This document shows, piece by piece, positions 55,263 through 63,932 of a stretch of DNA of 64,000 nucleotides. The translations under genes were made by a program, and so were the position numbers. Origin of the DNA: Leucobacter zeae (GTDB lineage Bacteria; Actinomycetota; Actinomycetes; Actinomycetales; Microbacteriaceae); assembly GCF_016758175.1 (NCBI RefSeq), contig NZ_QYAB01000001.1, forward strand, positions 1,137,162 through 1,201,161, in the 5' to 3' direction. Position 1 is the stretch's first letter. Each line of letters opens with the position of its first letter. The notes below the pieces were generated by a model. The model had not been told where the DNA came from, did not search any database, and was given only the letters and a program-made list of their open reading frames with translations.

Positions 55263-56738
55263 GTGGCCATCAGCGTCTTCGACCTGTTCAAGGTCGGCAT
55301 CGGTCCGTCGAGTTCGCACACCGTCGGTCCGATGCGCGCCGCGCAGCGCTTCGCGCAGCACCTCCGCCAGACGGGGGCGCTGCGCGAGGCGCGCGGCCTG
55401 CGGGTCGACCTCTACGGGTCGCTCGCGGCGACGGGGCGCGGCCACGGCACGTTCACCGCTGTGCTCCTCGGCCTCGAGGGCTACGATCCCGAGACCGTGC
55501 TGCCCGAGGAGGTCGACGCAGCGCTCGCGCGGATCGAGCGGAGCGGCTGCGTGGAGCTCTGCGCCCGACTGGCCGACCCGGACCCCCGGGACGCCGGCGC
55601 CGAAGCGCCGGAGGACGGCGCCGCGGCGCCCGTCCGCATCGGGTTCGGCGTGCCCGACATCGTGCTGCATCCGCTCACGGTGCTGCCGCGCCACACGAAC
55701 GGGATGCGCTTCGGCGTGGTCGACGCTTCGGGGGACCTCCTCGAGGAGCAGACGTACTTCTCGGTCGGCGGCGGGTTCATCCTGCGCGAGGGCGCTGAGG
55801 AGAGCGTCCAGGACCGGCTCGAGTCGACCCTCGCCGAGCTGCCCTACTCCTTCACCACGGCGGTCGAACTGCTCGAGCACACCCGCGCGACGGGGCTCTC
55901 GATCGCGGGAGTGATGCTCGCGAACGAGCGGTCCCGCCGACCCGAGCCCGAGATCCGTGCCGGGCTCGCGCACATCTGGGACGTCATGGAGGCGTGCAAG
56001 AACTCCGCGCTCGAACGCACGGGCGTGCTCCCGGGCGGCCTCGAGGTGCGTCGTCGAGCGCCCGAGTGGCATCGGCGCCTGACCGAGCAGGATCCGGATC
56101 GCGACCCGCGCTACTGGCAGGAGTGGATCAACCTCGTGGCGCTCGCGGTCAACGAGGAGAACGCGACCGGCGGGCGCGTCGTCACCGCACCGACGAACGG
56201 CGCCGCGGGGATCATTCCGGCGGTGCTCTTCTACGCGACACACTACGCGCCAGGCGCAGACGAGTGGACGCCCGAGGAGAAGGCGGACGCGATCGCCGAC
56301 TTCCTGCTCGCCGCGGCGGCGGTCGGCGTGCTCTACAAGGAGCAGGCGTCCATCTCGGGCGCCGAGGTCGGATGCCAGGGCGAGGTCGGGTCGGCGTCCT
56401 CCATGGCCGCAGCGGGGCTGGCGCAGGTGCTCGGCGGCACCCCCGAGCAGGTCGAGAACGCCGCGGAGATCGCGATGGAGCACAACCTCGGCCTGACGTG
56501 CGACCCCATCGGCGGCCTCGTGCAGATCCCGTGCATCGAGCGCAACGCCATCGCGGCGTCGAAGGCCGTGAACGCGGCGAAGATGGCGCTCATGGGCGAC
56601 GGTTCGCACCACGTGAGCCTCGACCAGGTGATCGTCACGATGCGCGAGACCGGCCGCGACATGAGCGAGAAGTACAAGGAGACCGCCATGGGCGGGCTCG
56701 CGGTCAGCGGGATCTCGGTCGGCGTCGTCGAGTGCTGA
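55263..56738 (+). CDS. sdaA: L-serine ammonia-lyase (iron-sulfur type)
   Basis: 491 residues, single-chain form, GTG start. [20 protein letters not shown] opens the beta domain. The cluster cysteines are likely those in [39 protein letters not shown]. It converts serine to pyruvate and ammonia, using an oxygen-sensitive [4Fe-4S] cluster. After glyA in the same orientation (17 bp gap), it completes a route from two glycines to pyruvate. Confidence 0.95.
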   Translation: MAISVFDLFKVGIGPSSSHTVGPMRAAQRFAQHLRQTGALREARGLRVDLYGSLAATGRGHGTFTAVLLGLEGYDPETVLPEEVDAALARIERSGCVELCARLADPDPRDAGAEAPEDGAAAPVRIGFGVPDIVLHPLTVLPRHTNGMRFGVVDASGDLLEEQTYFSVGGGFILREGAEESVQDRLESTLAELPYSFTTAVELLEHTRATGLSIAGVMLANERSRRPEPEIRAGLAHIWDVMEACKNSALERTGVLPGGLEVRRRAPEWHRRLTEQDPDRDPRYWQEWINLVALAVNEENATGGRVVTAPTNGAAGIIPAVLFYATHYAPGADEWTPEEKADAIADFLLAAAAVGVLYKEQASISGAEVGCQGEVGSASSMAAAGLAQVLGGTPEQVENAAEIAMEHNLGLTCDPIGGLVQIPCIERNAIAASKAVNAAKMALMGDGSHHVSLDQVIVTMRETGRDMSEKYKETAMGGLAVSGISVGVVEC

Positions 56739-56779
56739 ATCCGGTCCGGTCCGGGCGCACCGCGGCGCGGGCGCGGGCC

Positions 56780-56785
56780 TACGAT
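56780..56785 (+). promoter_or_regulatory. -10 box TACGAT before MFS gene
   Basis: TACGAT is 7 nt upstream of the GTG at 56793. An in-frame ATG at 56784 lies inside the box, so the GTG is the more probable start of a leaderless message. Confidence 0.45.
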
Positions 56786-56792
56786 GGGTGAC

Positions 56793-58184
56793 GTGAACGA
56801 CACCCGCGCGGATCAGCGCTCCCTCTCGCAGCGGCTCGACGCGCTGCCCCTCACCCGCAAGCACACGCGCCTTCTCACCGGGTCGGGCGTGGGCTGGGCC
56901 CTCGATGCGATGGACGTCGGTCTGATCTCGTTCATCATCGCGGCGCTGACGCAGCAGTGGGGGATCGGCAAGGCCGAGAGCGGGCTCATCGCATCGGTCG
57001 GCTTCGCCGGAATGGCGATCGGTGCGAGCCTCGGCGGGCTGCTCGCCGACCGCATCGGCAGGCGGCAGGTGTTCGCCATCACGCTGCTGGTCTACGGCGT
57101 CGCGACCGGCGCGAGCGCGCTCGCCGGCGGCGTCGCGATGCTGCTGGTGCTCCGCTTCTTCGTCGGTCTCGGTCTCGGCGCGGAGCTGCCGGTCGCGTCG
57201 ACCTACGTGAGCGAGTTCGCGCCGGCGCGCATCCGGGGCAGGCTCATCGTGATCCTCGAGGCGTTCTGGGCCGTCGGATGGACGGCGTCAGCGATCATCG
57301 GCTACTTCGTCGTGCCCGCCTCCGAGGACGGCTGGCGCTGGGCGTTCGCGCTCGGCGCGGTGCCCGCCGTGTACGCCCTCGTGGTGCGCTGGGGGCTGCC
57401 GGAGTCGCCCCGCTGGCTCGCGGGCCGTGGCCGGACGGACGAGGCCGAGCGCATCGTCGCCTCCTTCGAACGCTCGGCGGGGTCGAACGCCGCGGTCGCG
57501 GGGGTCTCCGCGCCCGAGGCCCCGGAGGAGTCCCGCCGGGCTCCGGTCGTCCCCGATGCCGGCCCCGCACGGCCGGATCGGCCTGGCGGCCGCCTCGCGG
57601 CGCTCTGGGCGCCGGAGTTCCGCCGGCGCACGGTCGCGATCTGGGCGGTCTGGTTCTGCGTGAACTTCGCGTACTACGGCGCCTTCATCTGGATCCCGAG
57701 CATTCTCGTCGATGCGGGGTTCAGCCTCGTGCGATCGTTCGGCTTCACGCTCGTGATCACCCTCGCCCAGCTGCCCGGCTACGCGGTCGCGGCCTGGCTC
57801 ATCGAGCGCTGGGGGCGGCGACTCACGCTGTCGGTCTTCCTCGTCGGCTCGGCGGCCTCCGCGATCGTCTTCGGCACGGTGCACGCCGAGGCCGCGATCA
57901 TCGGATCGGGGATGGCGCTCTCGTTCTTCAACCTCGGCGCGTGGGGTGCGCTCTACGCGGTCACCCCCGAGATCTACCCGACCTCGATGCGGGCCACCGG
58001 CGCCGGCTGGGCCGCGGGGGTCGGGCGGATCGCATCGATCGCCGCGCCGCTGCTCGTCCCCGCGATGCTCGTCGCGGGCGGACCCGGGCTCACCTTCGGG
58101 ATCTTCTCGATCTGCTTCATCGTCGCGGCCGGGGCTTCCTGGGGGCTCGTCGACCGCAGGGGCGAGACCCTCGACGACCGCTGA
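56793..58184 (+). CDS. MFS transporter (sugar/acid:proton symporter-like)
   Basis: 463 residues with twelve membrane helices. GWALDAMDVGLISFIIAAL in helix 1 (with the DxxD-type acidic pair), the GGLLADRIGRRQVFAITLLV loop and GLGLGAELPVASTYVSEFAP, then RGRLIVILEAFWAVGWTASA, place it among metabolite:H+ symporters of the NiaP/AAHS type. A central cytoplasmic loop (about 210-260) is Pro/Ala-rich. The GTG at 56793 is chosen over an ATG at 56784. Aromatic or nicotinate-like acids are plausible substrates, unproven. Confidence 0.87.
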   Translation: MNDTRADQRSLSQRLDALPLTRKHTRLLTGSGVGWALDAMDVGLISFIIAALTQQWGIGKAESGLIASVGFAGMAIGASLGGLLADRIGRRQVFAITLLVYGVATGASALAGGVAMLLVLRFFVGLGLGAELPVASTYVSEFAPARIRGRLIVILEAFWAVGWTASAIIGYFVVPASEDGWRWAFALGAVPAVYALVVRWGLPESPRWLAGRGRTDEAERIVASFERSAGSNAAVAGVSAPEAPEESRRAPVVPDAGPARPDRPGGRLAALWAPEFRRRTVAIWAVWFCVNFAYYGAFIWIPSILVDAGFSLVRSFGFTLVITLAQLPGYAVAAWLIERWGRRLTLSVFLVGSAASAIVFGTVHAEAAIIGSGMALSFFNLGAWGALYAVTPEIYPTSMRATGAGWAAGVGRIASIAAPLLVPAMLVAGGPGLTFGIFSICFIVAAGASWGLVDRRGETLDDR

Positions 58185-58199
58185 GCGACTGGAACGTGC

Positions 58200-58225
58200 C
58201 CCGGCGAGGTCGCGACCTCGCCGGG
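58200..58225. terminator. 26-bp perfect palindrome after MFS gene
   Basis: A perfect palindrome centred on TCGCGA (58210-58215), with arms through CGGCGAGG and CCTCGCCG, lies 16 bp past the MFS stop. A strong RNA hairpin with no U-tract. The rest of the 235-bp gap to the next gene has no visible frame. Confidence 0.6.
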
Positions 58226-58419
58226 CTCCTGCGTCGCATCGCGCCGCAGAAGCCGGGTTGTCTTGACAACTGAACGGCCGGTGACGCCGCAGGGAAGGGC
58301 GGATTGCCGCCCGGCGTGTTGCTGAAGCGGAGGGAATCCGCTCCGAGACTGGTCTGCGGGCGGTCGGCAGAGTCCGGCCCCCGGTCCGAACCTCTCAACA
58401 CAACTTGGAGCGACACACT

Positions 58420-60582
58420 GTGAGGAAACACGTTATCGCGGCCTCGATCGGGGCGCTCGCGCTCGGCGCGGCCGGGGTCTGCGGCGGTGCAGCCGCCGCG
58501 CTCGCCGAGCCCGATGCCGGGGCGGAGCCGAAGACCCTGGTCATCGGCGTCGACGGCGCGGCCTTCGACATCTTCTCGCAGGCGGCCATGCCGAACCTGC
58601 GCAAGCTGCAGGAGGGCGGGCTGTCGGCGGCGAGCAACCTGCCGGGGAGCCCGATGGCCCCGACGGTGTCGGGCGCCGGGTGGTCGACGATCGCCACGGG
58701 CGTGTGGCCCGACAAGCACAACGTCGTCGACAACAGCTTCACCGATCCGCGCTACGACGAGTACCCCGATTACCTGTCGCGGATCGAAGCCGCCGACGCG
58801 GACCGGACGACGGCGGCGATCGGCACGTGGGGGCCCATCTCGACGACGGTCTTCGGCGCCGCCGTCGACATGCGGGTCCAGGGGAAGAACGACGCCGACA
58901 CGACGGCGCGGGCGGTATCGCAGCTGCAGCGGGCCGAGACCGACGACGTCTTCGTGCATCTCGACGAGGTCGACGGGGCCGGGCACGGCTCCGGGTCGAG
59001 CTCGCCGGCCTACCGCGAGGCGCTCGCGGCGGCCGACGAGCAGATCGGCCGGATCGTCGCCGCGGTCGAATCGCGGGAGAGCTTCGCGTCGGAGGACTGG
59101 CTGATCGTGGTCACCTCGGATCACGGCCACACGCCGTCCGGCGGACACGGCGGCTCGACGAAGCTGGAGCGCAAGACGTTCGTGATCGCGCAGGGCGCGG
59201 AGTTCGCGCCGGGTTCCGTGCGGCACGACGTGAAGATCTCCGACATCGCGCCGACCGTGCTCGCCCACGACGGCGTGGAGCGCGACGCGGCCTGGGACCT
59301 CGACGGGGCCGCGGTGCGGGACCTCGTCCCCGACGACTTCGACGCGCTGCGCCCGCAGCTGCGGTCGGCCGTGCAGGAGCAGGGCCCGGGCGCTGCGCCC
59401 GGGTGGACGGACGCCGCCCCGGAGGGGTGGAGCGTCGACAACTCGAAGATGCCGACCGGCGGGGCCCCCGAGTTCGCCGGCTGGAGCTTCATGACCGACG
59501 ACTTCTTCTCGAACGCCGAGCTCGGGCAGCACCGCGAGAACAACGTCCGATCGCGCGACGTCTTCGCGGTCGCCGACTCGGACGAGTGGGACGATGTCAA
59601 CCCCAAGGGCAGTCGGAACTTCGATTCCACGCTGGTGTCGCCGGAATACGTACTCAACGGAGCCGAGTCGGTCGACGTCTCGTTCGTCTCGGACTACGCG
59701 GTCGACGGTCCGCAGGGCGCCGCCGTGTGGGTCGTCTTCGACGAGGCCTCGGGGATTCCGCGTCAGAAGCTCGTGGACTACCCGTCCGACGGCACGCGCG
59801 AGAACCCGGTCAACCGCGTCGAGCGGGTCTCGCTCGACCTTCCGCGGAACGACTCGGGCGAGCTGCCCGCCGGCCTCACCCTCAAGTTCTCGTACAGCGG
59901 CGTCAACAGCGCGTTCTGGGCCATCGACCAGGTGCGCGTCGAGCAGCCCGAGGCGCCGGCGCCTGCCGCCGAGATCGGGCTCTCCGCCGAGAGCGTGGTC
60001 GCGGGAGGCGCGGTCACCGTGCGCGGCACCGGCTTCGGCGCCGGCGAGCGCCTCGCGGTGGAGCTCCGCTCCGAGCCGCAGCGCATCGGCGAGGCCGTCG
60101 CGGACGCGGGAGGCGCGATCGACCAGAGCGTCGTCGTGCCCGCCTCGACCCCAGCGGGGGCTCACGAGATCGTGGTGATCCGCGAGGACGGCACCGAGAT
60201 CGCCCGGCCGCTCGCCGTGACGGCGGCACCCGTGGATCCCGGCACTGATGCGAGTGCCGAAGGCGGTGCCGAGGGCGGTGCCGAGGGCACGGCAGATGCG
60301 ACGTCGGGCGCGGACGGCGGCTCCGCAGGCGCGGCAGACGCCGGTTCGGACGCCGGCGCGGGTGCCGATGGCGCCTCGGGCGGCTCGGCCGGTGCGGGCG
60401 CATCGGGTGCCGGGGCGCGGGCCGACGGATCCCCGACCACGGGAGCATCGGGCCGGCTCGCCGAGACCGGCGGATCGCTGTCCGGTGCGCTGATCGGCGG
60501 AGCGGCTGCCGCGGTGATCGCGGGTGCGGGCGTACTCCTCGCCGCGGGGGCCTCGCGCAGGTCGCGTCCCGACTGCGCGTGA
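58420..60582 (+). CDS. Wall-anchored alkaline phosphatase-superfamily phosphodiesterase
   Basis: 720 residues, GTG start with GGAG upstream. A signal peptide (about 1-30, cleavage near AALAEP) is followed by a type I phosphodiesterase/nucleotide pyrophosphatase fold: VIGVDGAAFDIFSQAAMPNL, the nucleophile region PTVSGAGWSTIATG, HLDEVDGAGHGSG and VVTSDHGHTPSGGHGG, whose Asp and His residues bind two metals. A beta domain (about 360-520) and an IPT/Ig-like module (about 525-605) follow, then a Gly/Ala/Ser-rich spacer. The end is LAETGG, a hydrophobic helix and RRSR, a sortase (class E-type) sorting signal. Confidence 0.85.
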   Translation: MRKHVIAASIGALALGAAGVCGGAAAALAEPDAGAEPKTLVIGVDGAAFDIFSQAAMPNLRKLQEGGLSAASNLPGSPMAPTVSGAGWSTIATGVWPDKHNVVDNSFTDPRYDEYPDYLSRIEAADADRTTAAIGTWGPISTTVFGAAVDMRVQGKNDADTTARAVSQLQRAETDDVFVHLDEVDGAGHGSGSSSPAYREALAAADEQIGRIVAAVESRESFASEDWLIVVTSDHGHTPSGGHGGSTKLERKTFVIAQGAEFAPGSVRHDVKISDIAPTVLAHDGVERDAAWDLDGAAVRDLVPDDFDALRPQLRSAVQEQGPGAAPGWTDAAPEGWSVDNSKMPTGGAPEFAGWSFMTDDFFSNAELGQHRENNVRSRDVFAVADSDEWDDVNPKGSRNFDSTLVSPEYVLNGAESVDVSFVSDYAVDGPQGAAVWVVFDEASGIPRQKLVDYPSDGTRENPVNRVERVSLDLPRNDSGELPAGLTLKFSYSGVNSAFWAIDQVRVEQPEAPAPAAEIGLSAESVVAGGAVTVRGTGFGAGERLAVELRSEPQRIGEAVADAGGAIDQSVVVPASTPAGAHEIVVIREDGTEIARPLAVTAAPVDPGTDASAEGGAEGGAEGTADATSGADGGSAGAADAGSDAGAGADGASGGSAGAGASGAGARADGSPTTGASGRLAETGGSLSGALIGGAAAAVIAGAGVLLAAGASRRSRPDCA

Positions 60583-60723
60583 CGCACGGGTTCGGGGCGT
60601 GCGGTGCCGACAGCGCTCGGCACCGCACGCCCCGGCGTTCCGAGTCCGCACTGTACGCCGCCCGCGGGACGGCGTAGTGTCGTGCGCACGGCGTCATGCC
60701 GCCCGCCCCGGAAGGATCGCACC

Positions 60724-61377
60724 ATGCCACTCGCACGCGCTCACAACATCGCCGTCTCCCTCGACGGATACGCCGCAGGGGAGGGGCAGTCGCGCGAGAC
60801 GCCCTTCGGTCACGCGGGGACGCGGCTGATGGAGTGGTTCTTCCCGACCGCCACGTTCCAGGGGCTGACCGGCGATCGCGAGCGCCAGGCGGTCGATCCC
60901 GCCTCGGACCCCGACGACGCGTTCGCGCGCCGCGCATGGGAGGGGATCGGCGCCGAGATCATGGGGGCGGGGAAGTTCGGGCCTCCCGGGTGGCAGCAGG
61001 ATCCGGAGTGGCGCGGCTGGTGGGGCGACGAACCGCCGTTCCACACGCCCGTCTTCGTGCTCGCGCACGCGCAGCGGGAACCGCTCGAACTCGGCGAGAC
61101 CACGTTCCACTTCGTCGCCGAGACCCCGCGAGCGACGCTCGACCGCGCGTTCGAGGCGGCGGGCGGACTCGACGTGCGCATCGGAGGCGGACCGACGATG
61201 ATCCGCGAGTTCATGGCCGCCGGGCTGCTCGACCACCTGCACGTCGTGCAGGTGCCGATCCTGCTCGGCCGCGGAGTCCCGCTGTGGGAGGGGCTCGAAG
61301 GGTGGGAGGAGGACTACGCGGTCTCCTCGGCGACCACGCCGAGCGGCGTGACCCACCTCGCCTTCACGCGCGTCTGA
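60724..61377 (+). CDS. Dihydrofolate reductase-family (RibD C-terminal) protein
   Basis: 217 residues. The fold of the RibD C-terminal/DHFR-like family is seen in ARAHNIAVSLDGYAAGEGQS, RRAWEGIGAEIMGAGKFGPP, HTPVFVLAHAQREPLEL, VRIGGGPTMIREFMAAGLLD and HLHVVQVPILLGRGVPLWEG. Such proteins bind NADPH, but their substrates are mostly unknown. AAGGA precedes the ATG. It stands alone between the phosphodiesterase gene and a convergent permease gene. Confidence 0.87.
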   Translation: MPLARAHNIAVSLDGYAAGEGQSRETPFGHAGTRLMEWFFPTATFQGLTGDRERQAVDPASDPDDAFARRAWEGIGAEIMGAGKFGPPGWQQDPEWRGWWGDEPPFHTPVFVLAHAQREPLELGETTFHFVAETPRATLDRAFEAAGGLDVRIGGGPTMIREFMAAGLLDHLHVVQVPILLGRGVPLWEGLEGWEEDYAVSSATTPSGVTHLAFTRV

Positions 61378-61417
61378 GGAGCGACCCGCGGGTCGTGGCC
61401 GGCCTGCCCGCCTCGAT

Positions 61418-62191
61418 TCAGCTGCCGAAGAACGAGAAGACGGTGGCGCCCAGCAGCGCCGCGCCGAACACGGTGAGGGCGACGCCCGCGAGTCTGCGCA
61501 GCTGCTCCTGGCGCAGCTTGAGCGCGACGGCCCCACCCCCGACGACCCCGACGGCGGCGATGACGCCGATCATCGTGCCGAGCCCGAACTCGACCGCACC
61601 CTGCGACGCGTAGCCGATCGAGGCGAAGGCCACGAGCGGGATCTGCACGACCTGCGAGGCGGCGACCGCGGTGAGCGCCGGGATCCCGACCGCCAGCAGC
61701 ATCGGCATCAGGATCACCGGGCCACCGGTTCCCGTGAGCGCGGAGCAGAATCCCACGAAGACGCCGATGGTGATCGCCGAGCGCGGGCTCAGGCGAGCCG
61801 CGCCGATGAGATCGTGGCTCCTACGCGATGCGGCGCGCCCGGTCCACAGGCTGTGCACCCCGGCAATCGTGACGAGCGCTGCGAGCGGCAGCATCGCGAC
61901 GCGCTCGGGCAGCGCCCCGTTGGCGAGGGAGCCGAGCATCGCCGCGGGGACGATCCCCAGCGTCAGCCACCCGACGAGCCGCCACGGCATCACCGAGTTC
62001 CGCGCGTACATCGCCGTACCGAGCAAGCCGGTGAAGAGGAAGCTCCAGCTGCTCGTGCCTGCGGCCGTGTGCGGATCGAGCCCGACGAGCCAGATGAGAG
62101 CGGGCGGGAGGGCGACGCCGCCGATCCCGACCGCGCCGATGAGCATGCCGACGAGGGCGGCGATGAGGACGATCGGGGCGAGGGCTGGCAT
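61418..62191 (-). CDS. TauE/SafE-family membrane transporter
   Basis: 257 residues with about eight membrane helices. The two repeats of the family are visible: VGMLIGAVGIGGVALPPALI near the N-terminus and VGFCSALTGTGGPVILMPML near 150-170. Members move sulfite, sulfoacetate or other anions. No sulfur-metabolism gene is adjacent, so the substrate is open. Confidence 0.87.
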   Translation of the reverse strand: MPALAPIVLIAALVGMLIGAVGIGGVALPPALIWLVGLDPHTAAGTSSWSFLFTGLLGTAMYARNSVMPWRLVGWLTLGIVPAAMLGSLANGALPERVAMLPLAALVTIAGVHSLWTGRAASRRSHDLIGAARLSPRSAITIGVFVGFCSALTGTGGPVILMPMLLAVGIPALTAVAASQVVQIPLVAFASIGYASQGAVEFGLGTMIGVIAAVGVVGGGAVALKLRQEQLRRLAGVALTVFGAALLGATVFSFFGS

Positions 62192-62325
62192 AGGGGGAGA
62201 CTCGGCTGGATGGGGCGTGCAGCTGGAGCCGGTTTCAGCCTAGCCGCCCCGGCCCGCCGGGGCCCGGGGCGCGCGGTGCAATCGGGGCTTGAATCGATGT
62301 TCAGTGTTAATCTGCCTCGCAATCA

Positions 62326-62369
62326 TTGACATGAGAGAGCAGATGGGGCGATAGTTGTACAGCTGTTCA
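62326..62369 (+). promoter_or_regulatory. APC permease promoter with palindrome
   Basis: TTGACA (62326-62331) and GATAGT (62350-62355) are 18 nt apart, a good sigma-70-type promoter. Directly downstream, TGTACAGCTGTTCA (62356-62369) is a palindrome with one mismatch pair, where the TetR regulator encoded after the permease could bind. TGTTCAG also occurs at 62298-62304. Confidence 0.55.
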
Positions 62370-62408
62370 GAAAACTTCGATCCAGGAGTGCGTCAAGGAG
62401 GACCCGCC

Positions 62409-63932
62409 ATGGAAACCGTCACCGCTGCACCGCCCGCGACCGGGGGAGCACCCGCCGGGGGCGCACTCGCCCGCGGCAAGCTCGGCACGCTCGACATCGT
62501 CTTCTTCGTCGTCTCGGCGGCCGCGCCGCTCACGGTGGCGGTGAGCTCCGCGCCGCTGTCGTTCCTGCTCGGCGGGATCGGAGCGCCTGGCGCCATGCTG
62601 GCGAGCGGTCTCGTGCTCATCCTGTTCTCGATCGGCTTCACCGCCATGTCGCGCTTCGTGCGCAACACCGGCGCCTTCTACGCCTATGCCGCAGCGGGCC
62701 TCGGCAAGCCGGTGGGCATCGGAGTCGCGTTCGTCACCGTGATGGCCTACGCCTTCCTGCTCGTCGGCTTCTACGCGCTGCTCGGATTCTTCGCGAACAT
62801 CACCGTCTCAAATCTGCTCGGGATCGACGTGCACTGGGGCGTCTGGTCCGGCGTCTCGGTGGTGCTCATCGGCGTCCTGGGCTATCGGCGCATCGATGTC
62901 GGAGCCAAGGTGCTCGCCGTGCTGCTGTCGGCGGAGGTGCTGATCCTCCTGGTGATCTCGATCGCGGCGATCGTTCAGAACGGCAGCGCGATCGGCGAGG
63001 CCACCGCCGCGTCCTTCGACCCGATGAACATCTTCTTCGTGCCCGGGGCGAGCGTGCTCTTCGTGTTCGGCTTCGGCGCGTTCCTCGGCTTCGAGGGAAC
63101 GGTCATCTACGCCGAGGAGGCGAAGCACCCCGACCGCACGGTGCCCCGCGCCACCTACATCGCGATCGCCTTCCTCGCGATCTTCTACGCGTTCACCTTC
63201 TGGGCGCTCACGATCGCGTTCGGCGTCGACGGGATCCTCGCGCTCGCCGCCTCGGATCAGTTCGAGGAGATGATGTTCATCGCCGGCGAGCAGTCGCTCG
63301 GGGCCTGGGCCGGCGTCGTGATCCAGATCCTCGTCATCACCAGCTTCTTCGCGTGCGCGCTCGCCTTCCACAACGCCTGCGCCCGCTATCTCTTCTCGCT
63401 GGGGCGCGAGCGCCTGCTGCCCGCGCCCCTCGCGCGCACGCACCGTCGCATGCACTCGCCGCACATCGCGAGCATCGTGCTCTCGGCGCTGAGCCTCGCG
63501 GTCGTGGTCGTCGGCGCGCTCTCGGGAACCGACCCCTACCTCGGCCTGAGCCTCTGGACCTACGCCGTCGGCGTGGCCGGGCTCGTCTTCGCGCAGGGCG
63601 TCGCCGCGGTGTCGGTGATCGGGTTCTTCAGGAAGGACCGCAGGGGGTTCGGGTTCTGGCGTGTGGTCGTCGCCCCGATCCTCGGCGCGGTCGGACTCCT
63701 GTCGGCGTTCGCCATCATCATCACGCACTTCGATATCGTGTCGGGAATGGAAGGCCCCGTGAACTGGATCCTCATCGGCGTCGTGCCCGTGGTGTTCATC
63801 GGCGGGATCGTCGTCGGTCTCGTCATGCAGCGGCGCTCGCCGGAGCGCTACGCCGCGCTCACGCAGTCGGTCACGGTCGTGCCGTCGGAGCGCGCGGACG
63901 ACCGGGCTCGCGCAGCGGAGCCGGCGCGATGA
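62409..63932 (+). CDS. APC-family amino acid permease
   Basis: 507 residues with twelve membrane helices. FFVVSAAAPLTVAVSSAPLS in helix 1, RFVRNTGAFYAYAAAGLGKP, FGAFLGFEGTVIYAEEAKHP (the helix 6 region of the family) and ARYLFSLGRERLLPAPLART are characteristic. AAGGAGG precedes the ATG. Transport of an amino acid or amine is expected. The stop overlaps the start of a TetR-type gene, forming a likely two-gene operon under that regulator. Confidence 0.9.
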   Translation: METVTAAPPATGGAPAGGALARGKLGTLDIVFFVVSAAAPLTVAVSSAPLSFLLGGIGAPGAMLASGLVLILFSIGFTAMSRFVRNTGAFYAYAAAGLGKPVGIGVAFVTVMAYAFLLVGFYALLGFFANITVSNLLGIDVHWGVWSGVSVVLIGVLGYRRIDVGAKVLAVLLSAEVLILLVISIAAIVQNGSAIGEATAASFDPMNIFFVPGASVLFVFGFGAFLGFEGTVIYAEEAKHPDRTVPRATYIAIAFLAIFYAFTFWALTIAFGVDGILALAASDQFEEMMFIAGEQSLGAWAGVVIQILVITSFFACALAFHNACARYLFSLGRERLLPAPLARTHRRMHSPHIASIVLSALSLAVVVVGALSGTDPYLGLSLWTYAVGVAGLVFAQGVAAVSVIGFFRKDRRGFGFWRVVVAPILGAVGLLSAFAIIITHFDIVSGMEGPVNWILIGVVPVVFIGGIVVGLVMQRRSPERYAALTQSVTVVPSERADDRARAAEPAR

